Positions 29,291 to 37,898 of a stretch of 64,000 nucleotides of DNA are shown piece by piece. Origin of the DNA: Ferruginibacter sp. GTDB taxonomy: Bacteria; Bacteroidota; Bacteroidia; Chitinophagales; Chitinophagaceae. Positions within the stretch are counted from its first letter, which is position 1. Each line of letters begins with the position of its first letter. The translations under genes were made by a program, and so were the position numbers. The stretch spans positions 1 to 64,000 of the forward strand of contig JAOQAK010000054.1 of assembly GCA_025963635.1 (NCBI GenBank). The letters run 5' to 3'. Below the pieces are notes generated by a model. It did not search any database and had not been told where the DNA came from. It was given only the letters and a program-made list of their open reading frames with translations.

Positions 29291-31579
29291 TTATTTATCA
29301 CTAATACTCAATTCTTTTAATAACCTGTTTTGATACAAAACGGGATTTGTTTTCTCTACAACAATTGTTTCCCGAACTTCAAAAGAAGCCTTCTGACGAA
29401 TATCTTTTGAGGAGGCACCGATAAGTACTTCGTATTGCCCTTTATCTGCAACCCAGGCAGACATTCCGCTCCAGTACGAAGCTAGCAATTTTGCATCCAA
29501 AGTAAATGTCAGTTGCTCCGATTCGCTAGGTTGTAACAGTTTGGATTTTGCAAAGCCTTTTAACTCTTGTACCGGCTTTTCAATTTCAGTTTTAGGAGCA
29601 GCAATATACAGTTGTACAGTTTCTTTACCGGCAACCTTACCAGTATTTTTAACTGTTACGGTAATTGTTATTTTATCGGAAAAAATCGGGCTGCTAAGTT
29701 TAATACCTGAATATTGGAACGGTGTATAAGAAAGCCCGTATCCAAATTCATAAGCTGTGGGTTTATGAAAGGTTTCGTAATAACGGTATCCTACATAAAT
29801 ACCTTCGTTGTAGTAAGCATTTACAATGTTACCCGCGGGTTCGCCCGGGAAATTATCTGCTGAAGGAACATCGGTATATACCATGGGAAATGATTGTGCC
29901 AGCTTACCTGATGGGTTCACTTCTCCTTTTAATATTTTGACTAAAGCATTCGCACCTTCCATACCTGTTTGCCATGCCAACACAATGGCATCAACATCAT
30001 CTCTCCAATCTGCTGTTGCTATAACACCGCCAATGTTTAGTGCCACCACCACTTTTTTACCGGCTTCGTGATAAATTTTAGACACTTGTTTAATAAGGTC
30101 TTTTTCAGTTTCCGATAAACCGAAATCTGTTATTTTTCTATCAGAACCTTCACCTGCATTACGTGCAATCGTTATAATTGCTATATCATTATTCTTTACA
30201 TCTGCTTTAATTAAATCTTCTGTTATTGGCATCTCTGCATGAAAGTCAACAGCAAATTTTTTGTTTCGCCGTTTACTGTTAGTGATAACAGTATCAATAA
30301 ATTGCTGATATGTTTTTTGAAGACCAGGTGTAACGACATATCCTGCATTTTGAAAAGCTTCTGCAATAGAAATTGATTTTTCGAAATTAACTTCCCCGCT
30401 TCCTGTGCCGCCGGTAATAAAGGCACTGTAAGAATTTTTCCCGAAAAGGGCTACTTTTTTAATCTTCGCAAAAGGAAGTGTTTTGTTATCATTCTTTAAA
30501 AGAATCATTGCTTCTCCTGCTGCTTTTGCTGCAACTTGTGCATGCGCTTTTAAATCAGGAGCATTAGAAAAAACATATTGTTTGAAATGGGGAGTGCTGG
30601 TGATGAAATCCAAAATACGTGCAACATTTTCATCCAATGTTTTCTCATCAATTGTTTTATTTTTTACTGCAGCTAATAGTTCCTTTACCTGGTGATTTCC
30701 CGGCATAATAAGATCGTTACCGGCTTTCATTTGAGCAACGGCATCATCACCGCCATCCCAATCCGTCATTACCATTCCTTTAAAGCCCCATTCTTTACGC
30801 AGGACGGTAGTAATTAAATCATAATTCTGAGAAGTATATAGTCCGTTTAACCTGTTGTAAGAAGACATAATTGTCCATGGCTGAGATTCCTTAACCGCAA
30901 TTTCAAATCCACGTAGATACAACTCACGTAAAGCCCGCTGACTGATCACTTCATTTACAGATTTTCGGTTTGTTTCTATATTATTCGCAACAAAATGTTT
31001 AAGCGAAGTGCCAACGCCGTTGGATTGAATTCCATTTATCATAGCAGCGGCCAGCTTTCCGATTAATAAAGGATCTTCAGAATAGTATTCAAAATTGCGC
31101 CCGCATAATGGATTACGCTGTAAATTAATTGCGGGTGACAATAATACATCTGCACCGTATTCATGTACTTCATTTCCCATTGCTTTTCCTACTTCTTCTA
31201 CTAATGAAGTATTCCATGTAGAAGCTAATGCGGTAGCTGTAGGGAATGCTGTGCAATAATATTTTTTAGCATCGCCTTCCCTGTTTGAATTGATTCTTAA
31301 TCCTGCAGGCCCATCGGGAAGTACGGCAGGAGTAATACCTAAACGGGGAATTTGATAGGTGCAACCGGCAGCACCGGGCACTAATACCGTTTTTTCTCCT
31401 GAGGCAGGATTTTTCCATGTATCGCCTCCGATGCCAACAACGAGCCGGGCTTTCTCTTCAAGCGTCATCGCCGCAATTACTTTGCTGATATTATCTTTGC
31501 CCAACTGCGGCAGTTTATTTTGTGCAAACAGGGTTGACATTAACATTCCCGTACAAACAAAAGAGATGAGTTTCTTCAT
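29291..31579 (-). CDS. GH3 beta-glucosidase/beta-xylosidase-type hydrolase
   Basis: A 762-residue secreted GH3 enzyme. I take the start at 31579, where MKKLISFVCTGMLMSTLFAQ forms a signal peptide; an ATG four codons upstream is also open. The N-terminal barrel has the nucleophile D273 in GMVMTDWDGGDDA, KHFVANNIETNR, and SYNRLNGLYTS. The sandwich domain (about 350-560) contains the loop with GEGSDRKITDFGLSE, where the acid/base Glu is expected. A C-terminal FnIII-like domain (about 600-740) starts near YEFGYGLSYTPF. It would trim oligosaccharides in the periplasm. GH3 specificity cannot be read from sequence alone. Confidence 0.93.
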   Translation of the reverse strand: MKKLISFVCTGMLMSTLFAQNKLPQLGKDNISKVIAAMTLEEKARLVVGIGGDTWKNPASGEKTVLVPGAAGCTYQIPRLGITPAVLPDGPAGLRINSNREGDAKKYYCTAFPTATALASTWNTSLVEEVGKAMGNEVHEYGADVLLSPAINLQRNPLCGRNFEYYSEDPLLIGKLAAAMINGIQSNGVGTSLKHFVANNIETNRKSVNEVISQRALRELYLRGFEIAVKESQPWTIMSSYNRLNGLYTSQNYDLITTVLRKEWGFKGMVMTDWDGGDDAVAQMKAGNDLIMPGNHQVKELLAAVKNKTIDEKTLDENVARILDFITSTPHFKQYVFSNAPDLKAHAQVAAKAAGEAMILLKNDNKTLPFAKIKKVALFGKNSYSAFITGGTGSGEVNFEKSISIAEAFQNAGYVVTPGLQKTYQQFIDTVITNSKRRNKKFAVDFHAEMPITEDLIKADVKNNDIAIITIARNAGEGSDRKITDFGLSETEKDLIKQVSKIYHEAGKKVVVALNIGGVIATADWRDDVDAIVLAWQTGMEGANALVKILKGEVNPSGKLAQSFPMVYTDVPSADNFPGEPAGNIVNAYYNEGIYVGYRYYETFHKPTAYEFGYGLSYTPFQYSGIKLSSPIFSDKITITVTVKNTGKVAGKETVQLYIAAPKTEIEKPVQELKGFAKSKLLQPSESEQLTFTLDAKLLASYWSGMSAWVADKGQYEVLIGASSKDIRQKASFEVRETIVVEKTNPVLYQNRLLKELSISDK

Positions 31580-31696
31580 AATGTATTTCATTTGGATATT
31601 TATTTCTTACGACTTGAATCTATAATTAAAAAGGTTTATTCTTTTTTGAAGTTTCAAATGCAAACCAGGTACTCTATTATAATTTGGTTTTATTTT

Positions 31697-34600
31697 TTAT
31701 GGGATTGAAACAACGTACAATGAGGAACGTGTGGTAATAAATAAACTTTTGCCATCAGCACCGCCAATGCAAATAGTAGCCGGTCTTTCCGGCACTTTTA
31801 TTATACCCGTTTGTTTTCCGCTGGCATCATATACATAAATCTGTCCATCTGCTATATATACATTTCCTTTGGCATCAGTTGTGTTATTAAATTCGCCACG
31901 TTCTGTAAAACTTTGAAGGTTTTCCAAATAACCATTTTTGCTTACCTGTAACTGCACCGTTCTTTTATCGTATTCATCCGTGGCATATACTTTTTTACCC
32001 GGGAACGCTTCAATTAATGTGTTAGACCGGGCAAGATCATATACGTCGGGAATAATGGTGACGCCGTCTAAAGCAATAAATGCTTCTGCTGGTTTATTTA
32101 CAACAACAGAACTGAAATCGTGATAATCTCTCCAGCGATTTGACGGATACAATGCTTTATAAATATTGGTATAAGGCATCGGAACTTTTTTTAATAGTTG
32201 AATGGATGCTTCAGGATTTTCCAGGTTGATTGAATATACCCAAACTCCAAAACCAGAGTTACCCCATCCGCTGAATGAAGTACCACTCGCATCCTGCGGC
32301 AAAGGGAAGGTTTCGGGTTTTCCTTCTTTCAAATACCCGGGTCTCGGAACATATTTGAATACTACCAATAAACGATCATCTCTGTCGCAGCCCAACGATA
32401 GCGGCTCCCATGGAAAATCGGCCACCAGGCTCAATGATCGTGTTGCAGCAGACCATTTGTAGATTTTCTTTTGCCTGGTTTCGCTGAAATAAATATTTCC
32501 TTTGCTGTCTTTGCAAATGCCATCTGCAAATTCAAATCCTTTTGCTAATTGATACACTTCATTTTTTGCAGCAGCGGCAATTTGTTTATTGACATTGCTT
32601 CCGCTTATATGTAAGCGGGCAAATTCCCAGGGCCTTACTTCGGTATCAGCATTAACATCGTATAAAGGAACAGTGGTAGTGTATTTTGTTTGGGCAAAAT
32701 TGTGCACATTGAGCAATTCGAGATTCCTGCAATTCCATGTTCTGATGGAATAAGCAAAAGGCGTATTAACACGAATTACCCTAAACATATATAGATTGGC
32801 AAATACAAGATTTTCGCAGTTATCTAATTCAACAGGTTGTGCCAAAGAACCTTCCCTGCTTTCTTCTTCCAGTTGCATTGCATATATTTTCCAGTTGGAT
32901 ACATTCTTAAACCTGACTTCGTTACGCACATGATGTTCGATAGACATCGCATAAATGCAGGAAGGCGTTGAAGTATTGGATACATAAATACCGGAAGATG
33001 CAAACGTATTAGCTGTCCAGATATTTTTAAATGTTCCTCCCCCACCATCGGTAATCCATAAACTCCAATATTGTGTATCCCATGCGACATCCATTCCCGG
33101 AAGAACGCGGGAACCGAAATTATTATTTTGACGATTGCGCTGGGTTGGTGTTGCTGTATTTGCGGGTTGAGGTTGCGGACGAGCCATAGAACCATGCCCC
33201 CCAATAAACTTCACATCATTCATATAAGACTCTGGCCCTGCCATCCATTTACAGGCAACCGCCCGATTGTTATACGCCCCAGTATTCAATCCGATGCCTG
33301 TTAAAATATTCGTTCCGTCTTTCGGAGTTTCAACAATAGGTTGTGGGCCGCCGAATCCTCCAAAAGCTTCTGTATTATCATCAATAAAAAATTGAGTAGC
33401 CATCGGATGAAGACCAATCAATGCTGTATTATTTTTTAAATGAAGTGTTGATGAAACTTTATACCATCCCTGCGGAACATAAATAGCAGGATAACGGTCA
33501 ATTGCATCCTGGATGGCTTTGGTATCATCGGTTATTCCATCACCTATTGCACCAAGTGTTTTCAGATTTACCCAACTATCCATAGCAGGCAATGAGGGGA
33601 GTTTGCCGGTAAATGCTGAAGCGAAATAATTTTCAACATTCATTTCTTTTACAACTTTGCAAACGGGTTCCTGTCCCAGATCATCCATTTGCCAACCGTA
33701 CGTAAAATTGGTTACTTTATAAATAATGCCTGGTGCCACAATTTGCTCTTTGCTGTTTCTGAGTAGCGACCAAACCGGTACCTGGCGACAATTTACATTG
33801 CGGATATTTATCTGCGTACCTGCACTTCCTTCATTACTGATGATAAATGCAGGACCGCTTACCTGTTCAAAAGATCCGTCTTCAATAAATATTTTATCGT
33901 TATAGTTTGAATCAATATTAATAACTGTCGGCACATTTTTTACAGTCATTCTTACAATGGTTAATCCTGCTTCCTGTGTTTTAATAGCCGCTTTTCGTTG
34001 TCCTTCGAAATAAGTATCCGTCATCATAAATTGCCAACCCGGTGAAGGCTTGGTTGTATAAATACCATAATCGCCGCCAAAAAAACGTATATCTTCCATT
34101 TCATTACCAACCTCAAACATGCCTGCTTTGCCAGCGCCGATCTGGATATCTACATGCGAAACAAAACTGTGTTGTGCATAATGCGTTCTTAACGCAACGG
34201 CCAGTGGATTTCCACTTTCAATTTTTAAATCAATATTTGAAAAGCCACTGTAAAAAGTTCCTGCTCCTGCATCATTCACACGTTCTCCATCTTTAGGAAC
34301 AGTGCTTGTAAACCAAAACATATATTTTGCATTCCCTTTATCACCGGAAGGGATTTCCTGGAAACCGGGTGCATTTTTTTGTAAAATAATTTGAGGCCGG
34401 ATTTTCCCGTAGCCAATAAGCCTGACGGCTTGCGGAACATAAATTGTTTTGCTGATTAAATATTTGCCTTCGGGAATGAAAACAATTCCAAAATTGTATT
34501 TGCTCTTTACCATATCAATTGCTTTTTGCAAAGCATCCGATACATCCGTTGATCCATCTGCCTTAATACTAAAAATATCCGGCGTAAAATAAACGGCTGA

Positions 34601-34708
34601 AGAGTCTTCGGGTTTCTGGATATAAAAAGACTTGCCCGGAGGTACTGCCTGCACAATTGTAAATAACAGGCAAAATATAAAAACGAACAGAAGGTATTTA
34701 CTTTTCAT
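31697..34708 (-). CDS. Tandem beta-helix (GH55/pectate-lyase-3-like) plus beta-propeller protein
   Basis: A 1,003-residue secreted protein; the start at 34708 gives a clean signal peptide (MKSKYLLFVFIFCLLFTIVQA), whereas the first ATG 32 codons earlier does not. Two right-handed beta-helix regions follow, each opening with the GDGxTDDTxAIQxAI block of the Pectate_lyase_3 family: SIKADGSTDVSDALQKAID at about 45 and LGAIGDGITDDTKAIQDAID at about 390. Two such helices in tandem are the plan of GH55 exo-beta-1,3-glucanases. A C-terminal propeller of SMP-30/NHL type covers about 720-1000 (FADGICKDSKGNIYFSE, NNTTDAKGNVYIADGQIYVY). The catalytic residue was not identified, so hydrolase or lyase activity is inference. 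This fusion is uncommon in my experience. Confidence 0.75.
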   Translation of the reverse strand: MKSKYLLFVFIFCLLFTIVQAVPPGKSFYIQKPEDSSAVYFTPDIFSIKADGSTDVSDALQKAIDMVKSKYNFGIVFIPEGKYLISKTIYVPQAVRLIGYGKIRPQIILQKNAPGFQEIPSGDKGNAKYMFWFTSTVPKDGERVNDAGAGTFYSGFSNIDLKIESGNPLAVALRTHYAQHSFVSHVDIQIGAGKAGMFEVGNEMEDIRFFGGDYGIYTTKPSPGWQFMMTDTYFEGQRKAAIKTQEAGLTIVRMTVKNVPTVINIDSNYNDKIFIEDGSFEQVSGPAFIISNEGSAGTQINIRNVNCRQVPVWSLLRNSKEQIVAPGIIYKVTNFTYGWQMDDLGQEPVCKVVKEMNVENYFASAFTGKLPSLPAMDSWVNLKTLGAIGDGITDDTKAIQDAIDRYPAIYVPQGWYKVSSTLHLKNNTALIGLHPMATQFFIDDNTEAFGGFGGPQPIVETPKDGTNILTGIGLNTGAYNNRAVACKWMAGPESYMNDVKFIGGHGSMARPQPQPANTATPTQRNRQNNNFGSRVLPGMDVAWDTQYWSLWITDGGGGTFKNIWTANTFASSGIYVSNTSTPSCIYAMSIEHHVRNEVRFKNVSNWKIYAMQLEEESREGSLAQPVELDNCENLVFANLYMFRVIRVNTPFAYSIRTWNCRNLELLNVHNFAQTKYTTTVPLYDVNADTEVRPWEFARLHISGSNVNKQIAAAAKNEVYQLAKGFEFADGICKDSKGNIYFSETRQKKIYKWSAATRSLSLVADFPWEPLSLGCDRDDRLLVVFKYVPRPGYLKEGKPETFPLPQDASGTSFSGWGNSGFGVWVYSINLENPEASIQLLKKVPMPYTNIYKALYPSNRWRDYHDFSSVVVNKPAEAFIALDGVTIIPDVYDLARSNTLIEAFPGKKVYATDEYDKRTVQLQVSKNGYLENLQSFTERGEFNNTTDAKGNVYIADGQIYVYDASGKQTGIIKVPERPATICIGGADGKSLFITTRSSLYVVSIP

Positions 34709-35267
34709 AATCAACACAGAATTAAGAAGCTGTTTAAAAATGATGTTTCCGTTTGGCATATTGCGGTTCGTTGGCTGGAACTGCGGCGATCGCTGTGGTT
34801 TCACGCAACCTAAAGTACATACAGAAATAAATCGAATGAAATAAAACCTAAAAGACTCAATTGAAAATGTAACTTTTCTAAATTTCAGATTGTTTGAAAA
34901 TGAGATAAGATGCTATTGCTCCGTCAGGAGCATCGTGTTTATAGAAATAGTGACTGCTTTAGGCATGGGCTCCATAGGAGCCACGTAAAGACCACGCAAA
35001 TACGTGGCTCCTATGGAGCCGGTATATCTCTTTGCCTCTATCTATAAACACGTTGCTCCTATGAAGCAAAATTCAACTCACATTTTACTACCTATAATTG
35101 ACTGGTTGTCATTTAATGGATGTGTATATACTTTAGGTGTTCCCACGAACCACCCTTTCACTTACAGGACATTCTTAAAATCGTTTTTAAACAGCTTCGA
35201 AATAAAGTTCTTATTAATTATTTTCAATTAAACAATAATCAATTAACATAGTAGCGTCTGTTCGGGA
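34709..35267. other. Gap within the operon carrying a nested inverted-repeat element
   Basis: A 559-base non-coding gap between the glycan-binding lipoprotein and the beta-helix gene, unlike the 8-50 base gaps elsewhere in this operon. Most of it is the inverted-repeat element at 34918-35068. The gene downstream may need its own promoter. I see no gene in it. Confidence 0.5.
34918..35068. repeat. Nested inverted-repeat (REP/MITE-like) element
   Basis: The inner arms GGCTCCATAGGAGCCACGTA (34968-34987) and its exact complement (35001-35020) form a perfect 20-pair stem with a 13-base loop. Outer arms at 34918-34950 and 35036-35068 share GGAGC, then CGTGTTTATAGA, with few mismatches, giving a second stem around the first. 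Each arm also contains smaller palindromes (CTCCATAGGAG). The design resembles repetitive extragenic palindromes or a miniature element. No other copy is visible in the window. Confidence 0.65.
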
Positions 35268-36143
35268 TTATTCCTGGATACGACGGAAATCTACATTCCA
35301 AACACTTACTCCCTGCGTACTGAAGTGACCATTTGGAGAGTTGCAACCCAGTTTGATTACAACATAAACAGTACCGCTCGAACCAAAAGTAAGGTCAAAT
35401 GTTTTGGTACCATTAAATGCAGTCCATGTACCCCATGCAATAACACCAAGTTTCTTATTCTCCGTATAATCTTTACCATCTGCGGGTATTTGTGTTTGTC
35501 CAAGATATACTTCAACCCAGGCATCCTGTGTAACGCCATAAGAAACATTCGTAGTAAAGCGATAGGTTTTGTTGGCTACTACCTGTACAGCCTGGTAAAT
35601 ACCTCCGTTAACAGAAGCGGTTACGGGTTTAGTAGCAGTTGTAGCCGTATATTGTCCGTTAGCGAGTGTCCAGATTATTTTGTTGGCATTCGCATCATAC
35701 CTGCTCCAAAGCAGGTTGTCTCCTGCATTCATTTTTCCACCTTTGATAAGGTTATCATATGCAGGGTCATTTTTAGTAGTAGTTACATTGACGGAAGGCG
35801 CATTATACAGTCTGCCTCTTTTATCCAATGCCCACATTTTAACGGTATAGGTTCCTGCCAATGGATAAAAAACAGTATCTATTGTCTTTCCCATTAACGG
35901 TCCGCTTCCTTTACCTACATCCCACCTGGAACCTACACACTGCCCCGGTGTAGTATTGGTAATAACAAATTTTGTGTCATTGCCCGCAACAGGTGTTACA
36001 GTAAAGCTGGCAGCCAGGCTATCAACTTTATCGTATGTTTCATAGCTGACGTTGCTTTCCTTTTTGCACCCGAAAAGAAGGATAGCACCCAGCGCCAGGG
36101 GAAGTATACTCCTTATTATTTTGAAATTTATGGTTGATTTCAT
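35268..36143 (-). CDS. Surface glycan-binding lipoprotein (SusE/F position)
   Basis: A 291-residue lipoprotein with lipobox LLFGCKKE at about residue 26. A PKD-like Ig domain (about 45-125; GSRWDVGKGSG, FYPLAGTYTVKMWALDKRG) is followed by a beta-sandwich (about 130-290) with GGIYQAVQVVANKTYRFTTNV, like carbohydrate-binding modules, and a C-terminal strand VSVWNVDFRRIQE. It sits directly after the second SusD, where glycan-binding SusE/F-type lipoproteins are usually found. Likely anchored on the cell surface to hold the polysaccharide. It is not a known enzyme, and its ligand is not shown. Confidence 0.8.
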   Translation of the reverse strand: MKSTINFKIIRSILPLALGAILLFGCKKESNVSYETYDKVDSLAASFTVTPVAGNDTKFVITNTTPGQCVGSRWDVGKGSGPLMGKTIDTVFYPLAGTYTVKMWALDKRGRLYNAPSVNVTTTKNDPAYDNLIKGGKMNAGDNLLWSRYDANANKIIWTLANGQYTATTATKPVTASVNGGIYQAVQVVANKTYRFTTNVSYGVTQDAWVEVYLGQTQIPADGKDYTENKKLGVIAWGTWTAFNGTKTFDLTFGSSGTVYVVIKLGCNSPNGHFSTQGVSVWNVDFRRIQE

Positions 36144-36192
36144 GATGATAATTTTATTGAGTTTTATGGTAAATTATTGCCGGAAGATGTAA

Positions 36193-37875
36193 CTACCAGT
36201 TAGCGTTTTGTGTCCATCCCGTTTTTGTAATTTCACTTTGAGGAATCGGATACCAGTTCATTTTTGTGTTATCATAAACTCTGTCTTCCAATTTTTTAGG
36301 CGTATAAACAAAGTTTGAACCGTTCAATGTAATGGATATGCTTCTTACAGGAACATTAAAAATGCTTCCTTTCTTCAATCTGCGTACATCCCACCAGCGG
36401 AAACCTTCAAAACCCAATTCCACATTGCGTTCATGTAAAATGGCATCTTGTGTAAGATCTGTAAGCGCTGGCATTGTACTACGCGTTCTTACTTTATTAA
36501 GCGCCTGCAGTGCCGTCATACTATAACCCAACGGATCACCTGTTGCGCCATAAGCATTAAACATGGCTTCTGCATAGTTCAATAAAACCTCTGCATACCT
36601 GAAATATAACCATTGGTGTTTCGTGGTTGTATTATTCAACAAATCAACACTTTGGTTTACATATTTAGACAGGTAGTAACCCGTTTTGGTAGCATTCAAT
36701 TTAGGCTGTCCGCTGTTTCCGCCGTAATATGTTTGAATGGTGGTGGATTTAAACGAAGTTCCGTTGTATACAACCGTGGCTGCCAAACGAGGGTCCCTGT
36801 TGCTGTATGGATTAGCAGCATGAACCGGGTTGTTCCAGTCAAAAGGCACCGAGGTACTTCCGCTCTTCACTTCAAACTCATCTACAAAGTTTTGACTTGG
36901 TGTAACACTACTGCCGTCACTCCCTTCGAACATAATCGGGAAGTTGTTCTTTTCGAATCCGTTCTGAGCGCCGTTTCTCTTAAAGAAAATTGCTTCAACA
37001 GAAGTTGTATTGGTAGCGCCAAATACATTTGCATAAGAGGCATCAAGAGAAAACACATTCATTGCAATTACTTCACGGGCAGCAGCAGCTGCAGCAACCC
37101 ATGTAGTGGTTGATCCTGCATCTTTAAACAAGGGGCTGGCTCCATACAATAGCGCTCTTGATTTCAGCGCTTTAATAGCTCCGTTCGTAGCCCTGCCCGA
37201 TTCGTACCAGCTTGTTGAAGAACTCGTGCGAACGCTATCAGGAATAATAACCGCAGCTTTATCGCATAAAGCCGTGATGTATTTGAAGCACTCATCAACT
37301 GTATTTCTTGACAACCCTTTCCATGTGGCGGGTTGATTATAATCCAGCGCCTTATCTATTGTAGGAACTCCTCCGTAGCGTTTTACCAATTCAAAATAGA
37401 AGAATGCTTTAAGATAATAGCATTCCCCTTCCATAAACTTAAGGTTCAATACCGCTTTTTTATAGCTGGTAGAATCATTGTTTACAATTGAATTTTGAAG
37501 GGATGATAAATCAACTTCTCCTTTATGTTCCAGGAAGAGATTTGCCTGGTAAATACCATCGAAATAATTAGACCATGGTCCATCAGGGTTGTTAAATTGA
37601 TTCCACACTCCATAGTTAAATGTGTGAGAGCGGTTGTTTACATTAGTATGATAAGCAGCGTCTGTTGCAGCTTCCATATCCATCCCCGCAAAACCATCGG
37701 GCAAATGACCGTATGCATTCCATACAATCCCCTGGATGTAGTCGTACTTCTTATACATCAGGTCTATCGGCATATCAGCTGGTATGTTTTTTACATCCAG
37801 GAAATCTTTCTTACAGGAAGAGAGACAGAATGCCGCAAATACTATAATAAAGATGACATTATAATTTTTTTTCAT
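36193..37875 (-). CDS. SusD-family glycan-binding lipoprotein (second pair)
   Basis: About 560 residues. The start at 37875 (MKKNYNVIFIIVFAAFCLSSCKKDFLDV) places the lipobox Cys at about 22; an ATG five codons earlier is also open. SusD hallmarks: FLDVKNIPADM, GECYYLKAFFYFELVKRYGGVPTI, YFRYAEVLLNYAEAMFNAYG, then LTQDAILHERNVELGFEGFRWWDVRRLKKGS, and a final NWYPIPQSEI. The TPR-rich fold binds oligosaccharide at the outer surface as lid of the adjacent SusC. It lies 23 bases after that SusC. Confidence 0.95.
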   Translation of the reverse strand: MKKNYNVIFIIVFAAFCLSSCKKDFLDVKNIPADMPIDLMYKKYDYIQGIVWNAYGHLPDGFAGMDMEAATDAAYHTNVNNRSHTFNYGVWNQFNNPDGPWSNYFDGIYQANLFLEHKGEVDLSSLQNSIVNNDSTSYKKAVLNLKFMEGECYYLKAFFYFELVKRYGGVPTIDKALDYNQPATWKGLSRNTVDECFKYITALCDKAAVIIPDSVRTSSSTSWYESGRATNGAIKALKSRALLYGASPLFKDAGSTTTWVAAAAAAREVIAMNVFSLDASYANVFGATNTTSVEAIFFKRNGAQNGFEKNNFPIMFEGSDGSSVTPSQNFVDEFEVKSGSTSVPFDWNNPVHAANPYSNRDPRLAATVVYNGTSFKSTTIQTYYGGNSGQPKLNATKTGYYLSKYVNQSVDLLNNTTTKHQWLYFRYAEVLLNYAEAMFNAYGATGDPLGYSMTALQALNKVRTRSTMPALTDLTQDAILHERNVELGFEGFRWWDVRRLKKGSIFNVPVRSISITLNGSNFVYTPKKLEDRVYDNTKMNWYPIPQSEITKTGWTQNANW

Positions 37876-37898
37876 TTTATATGATTTCAATGTTCGTT

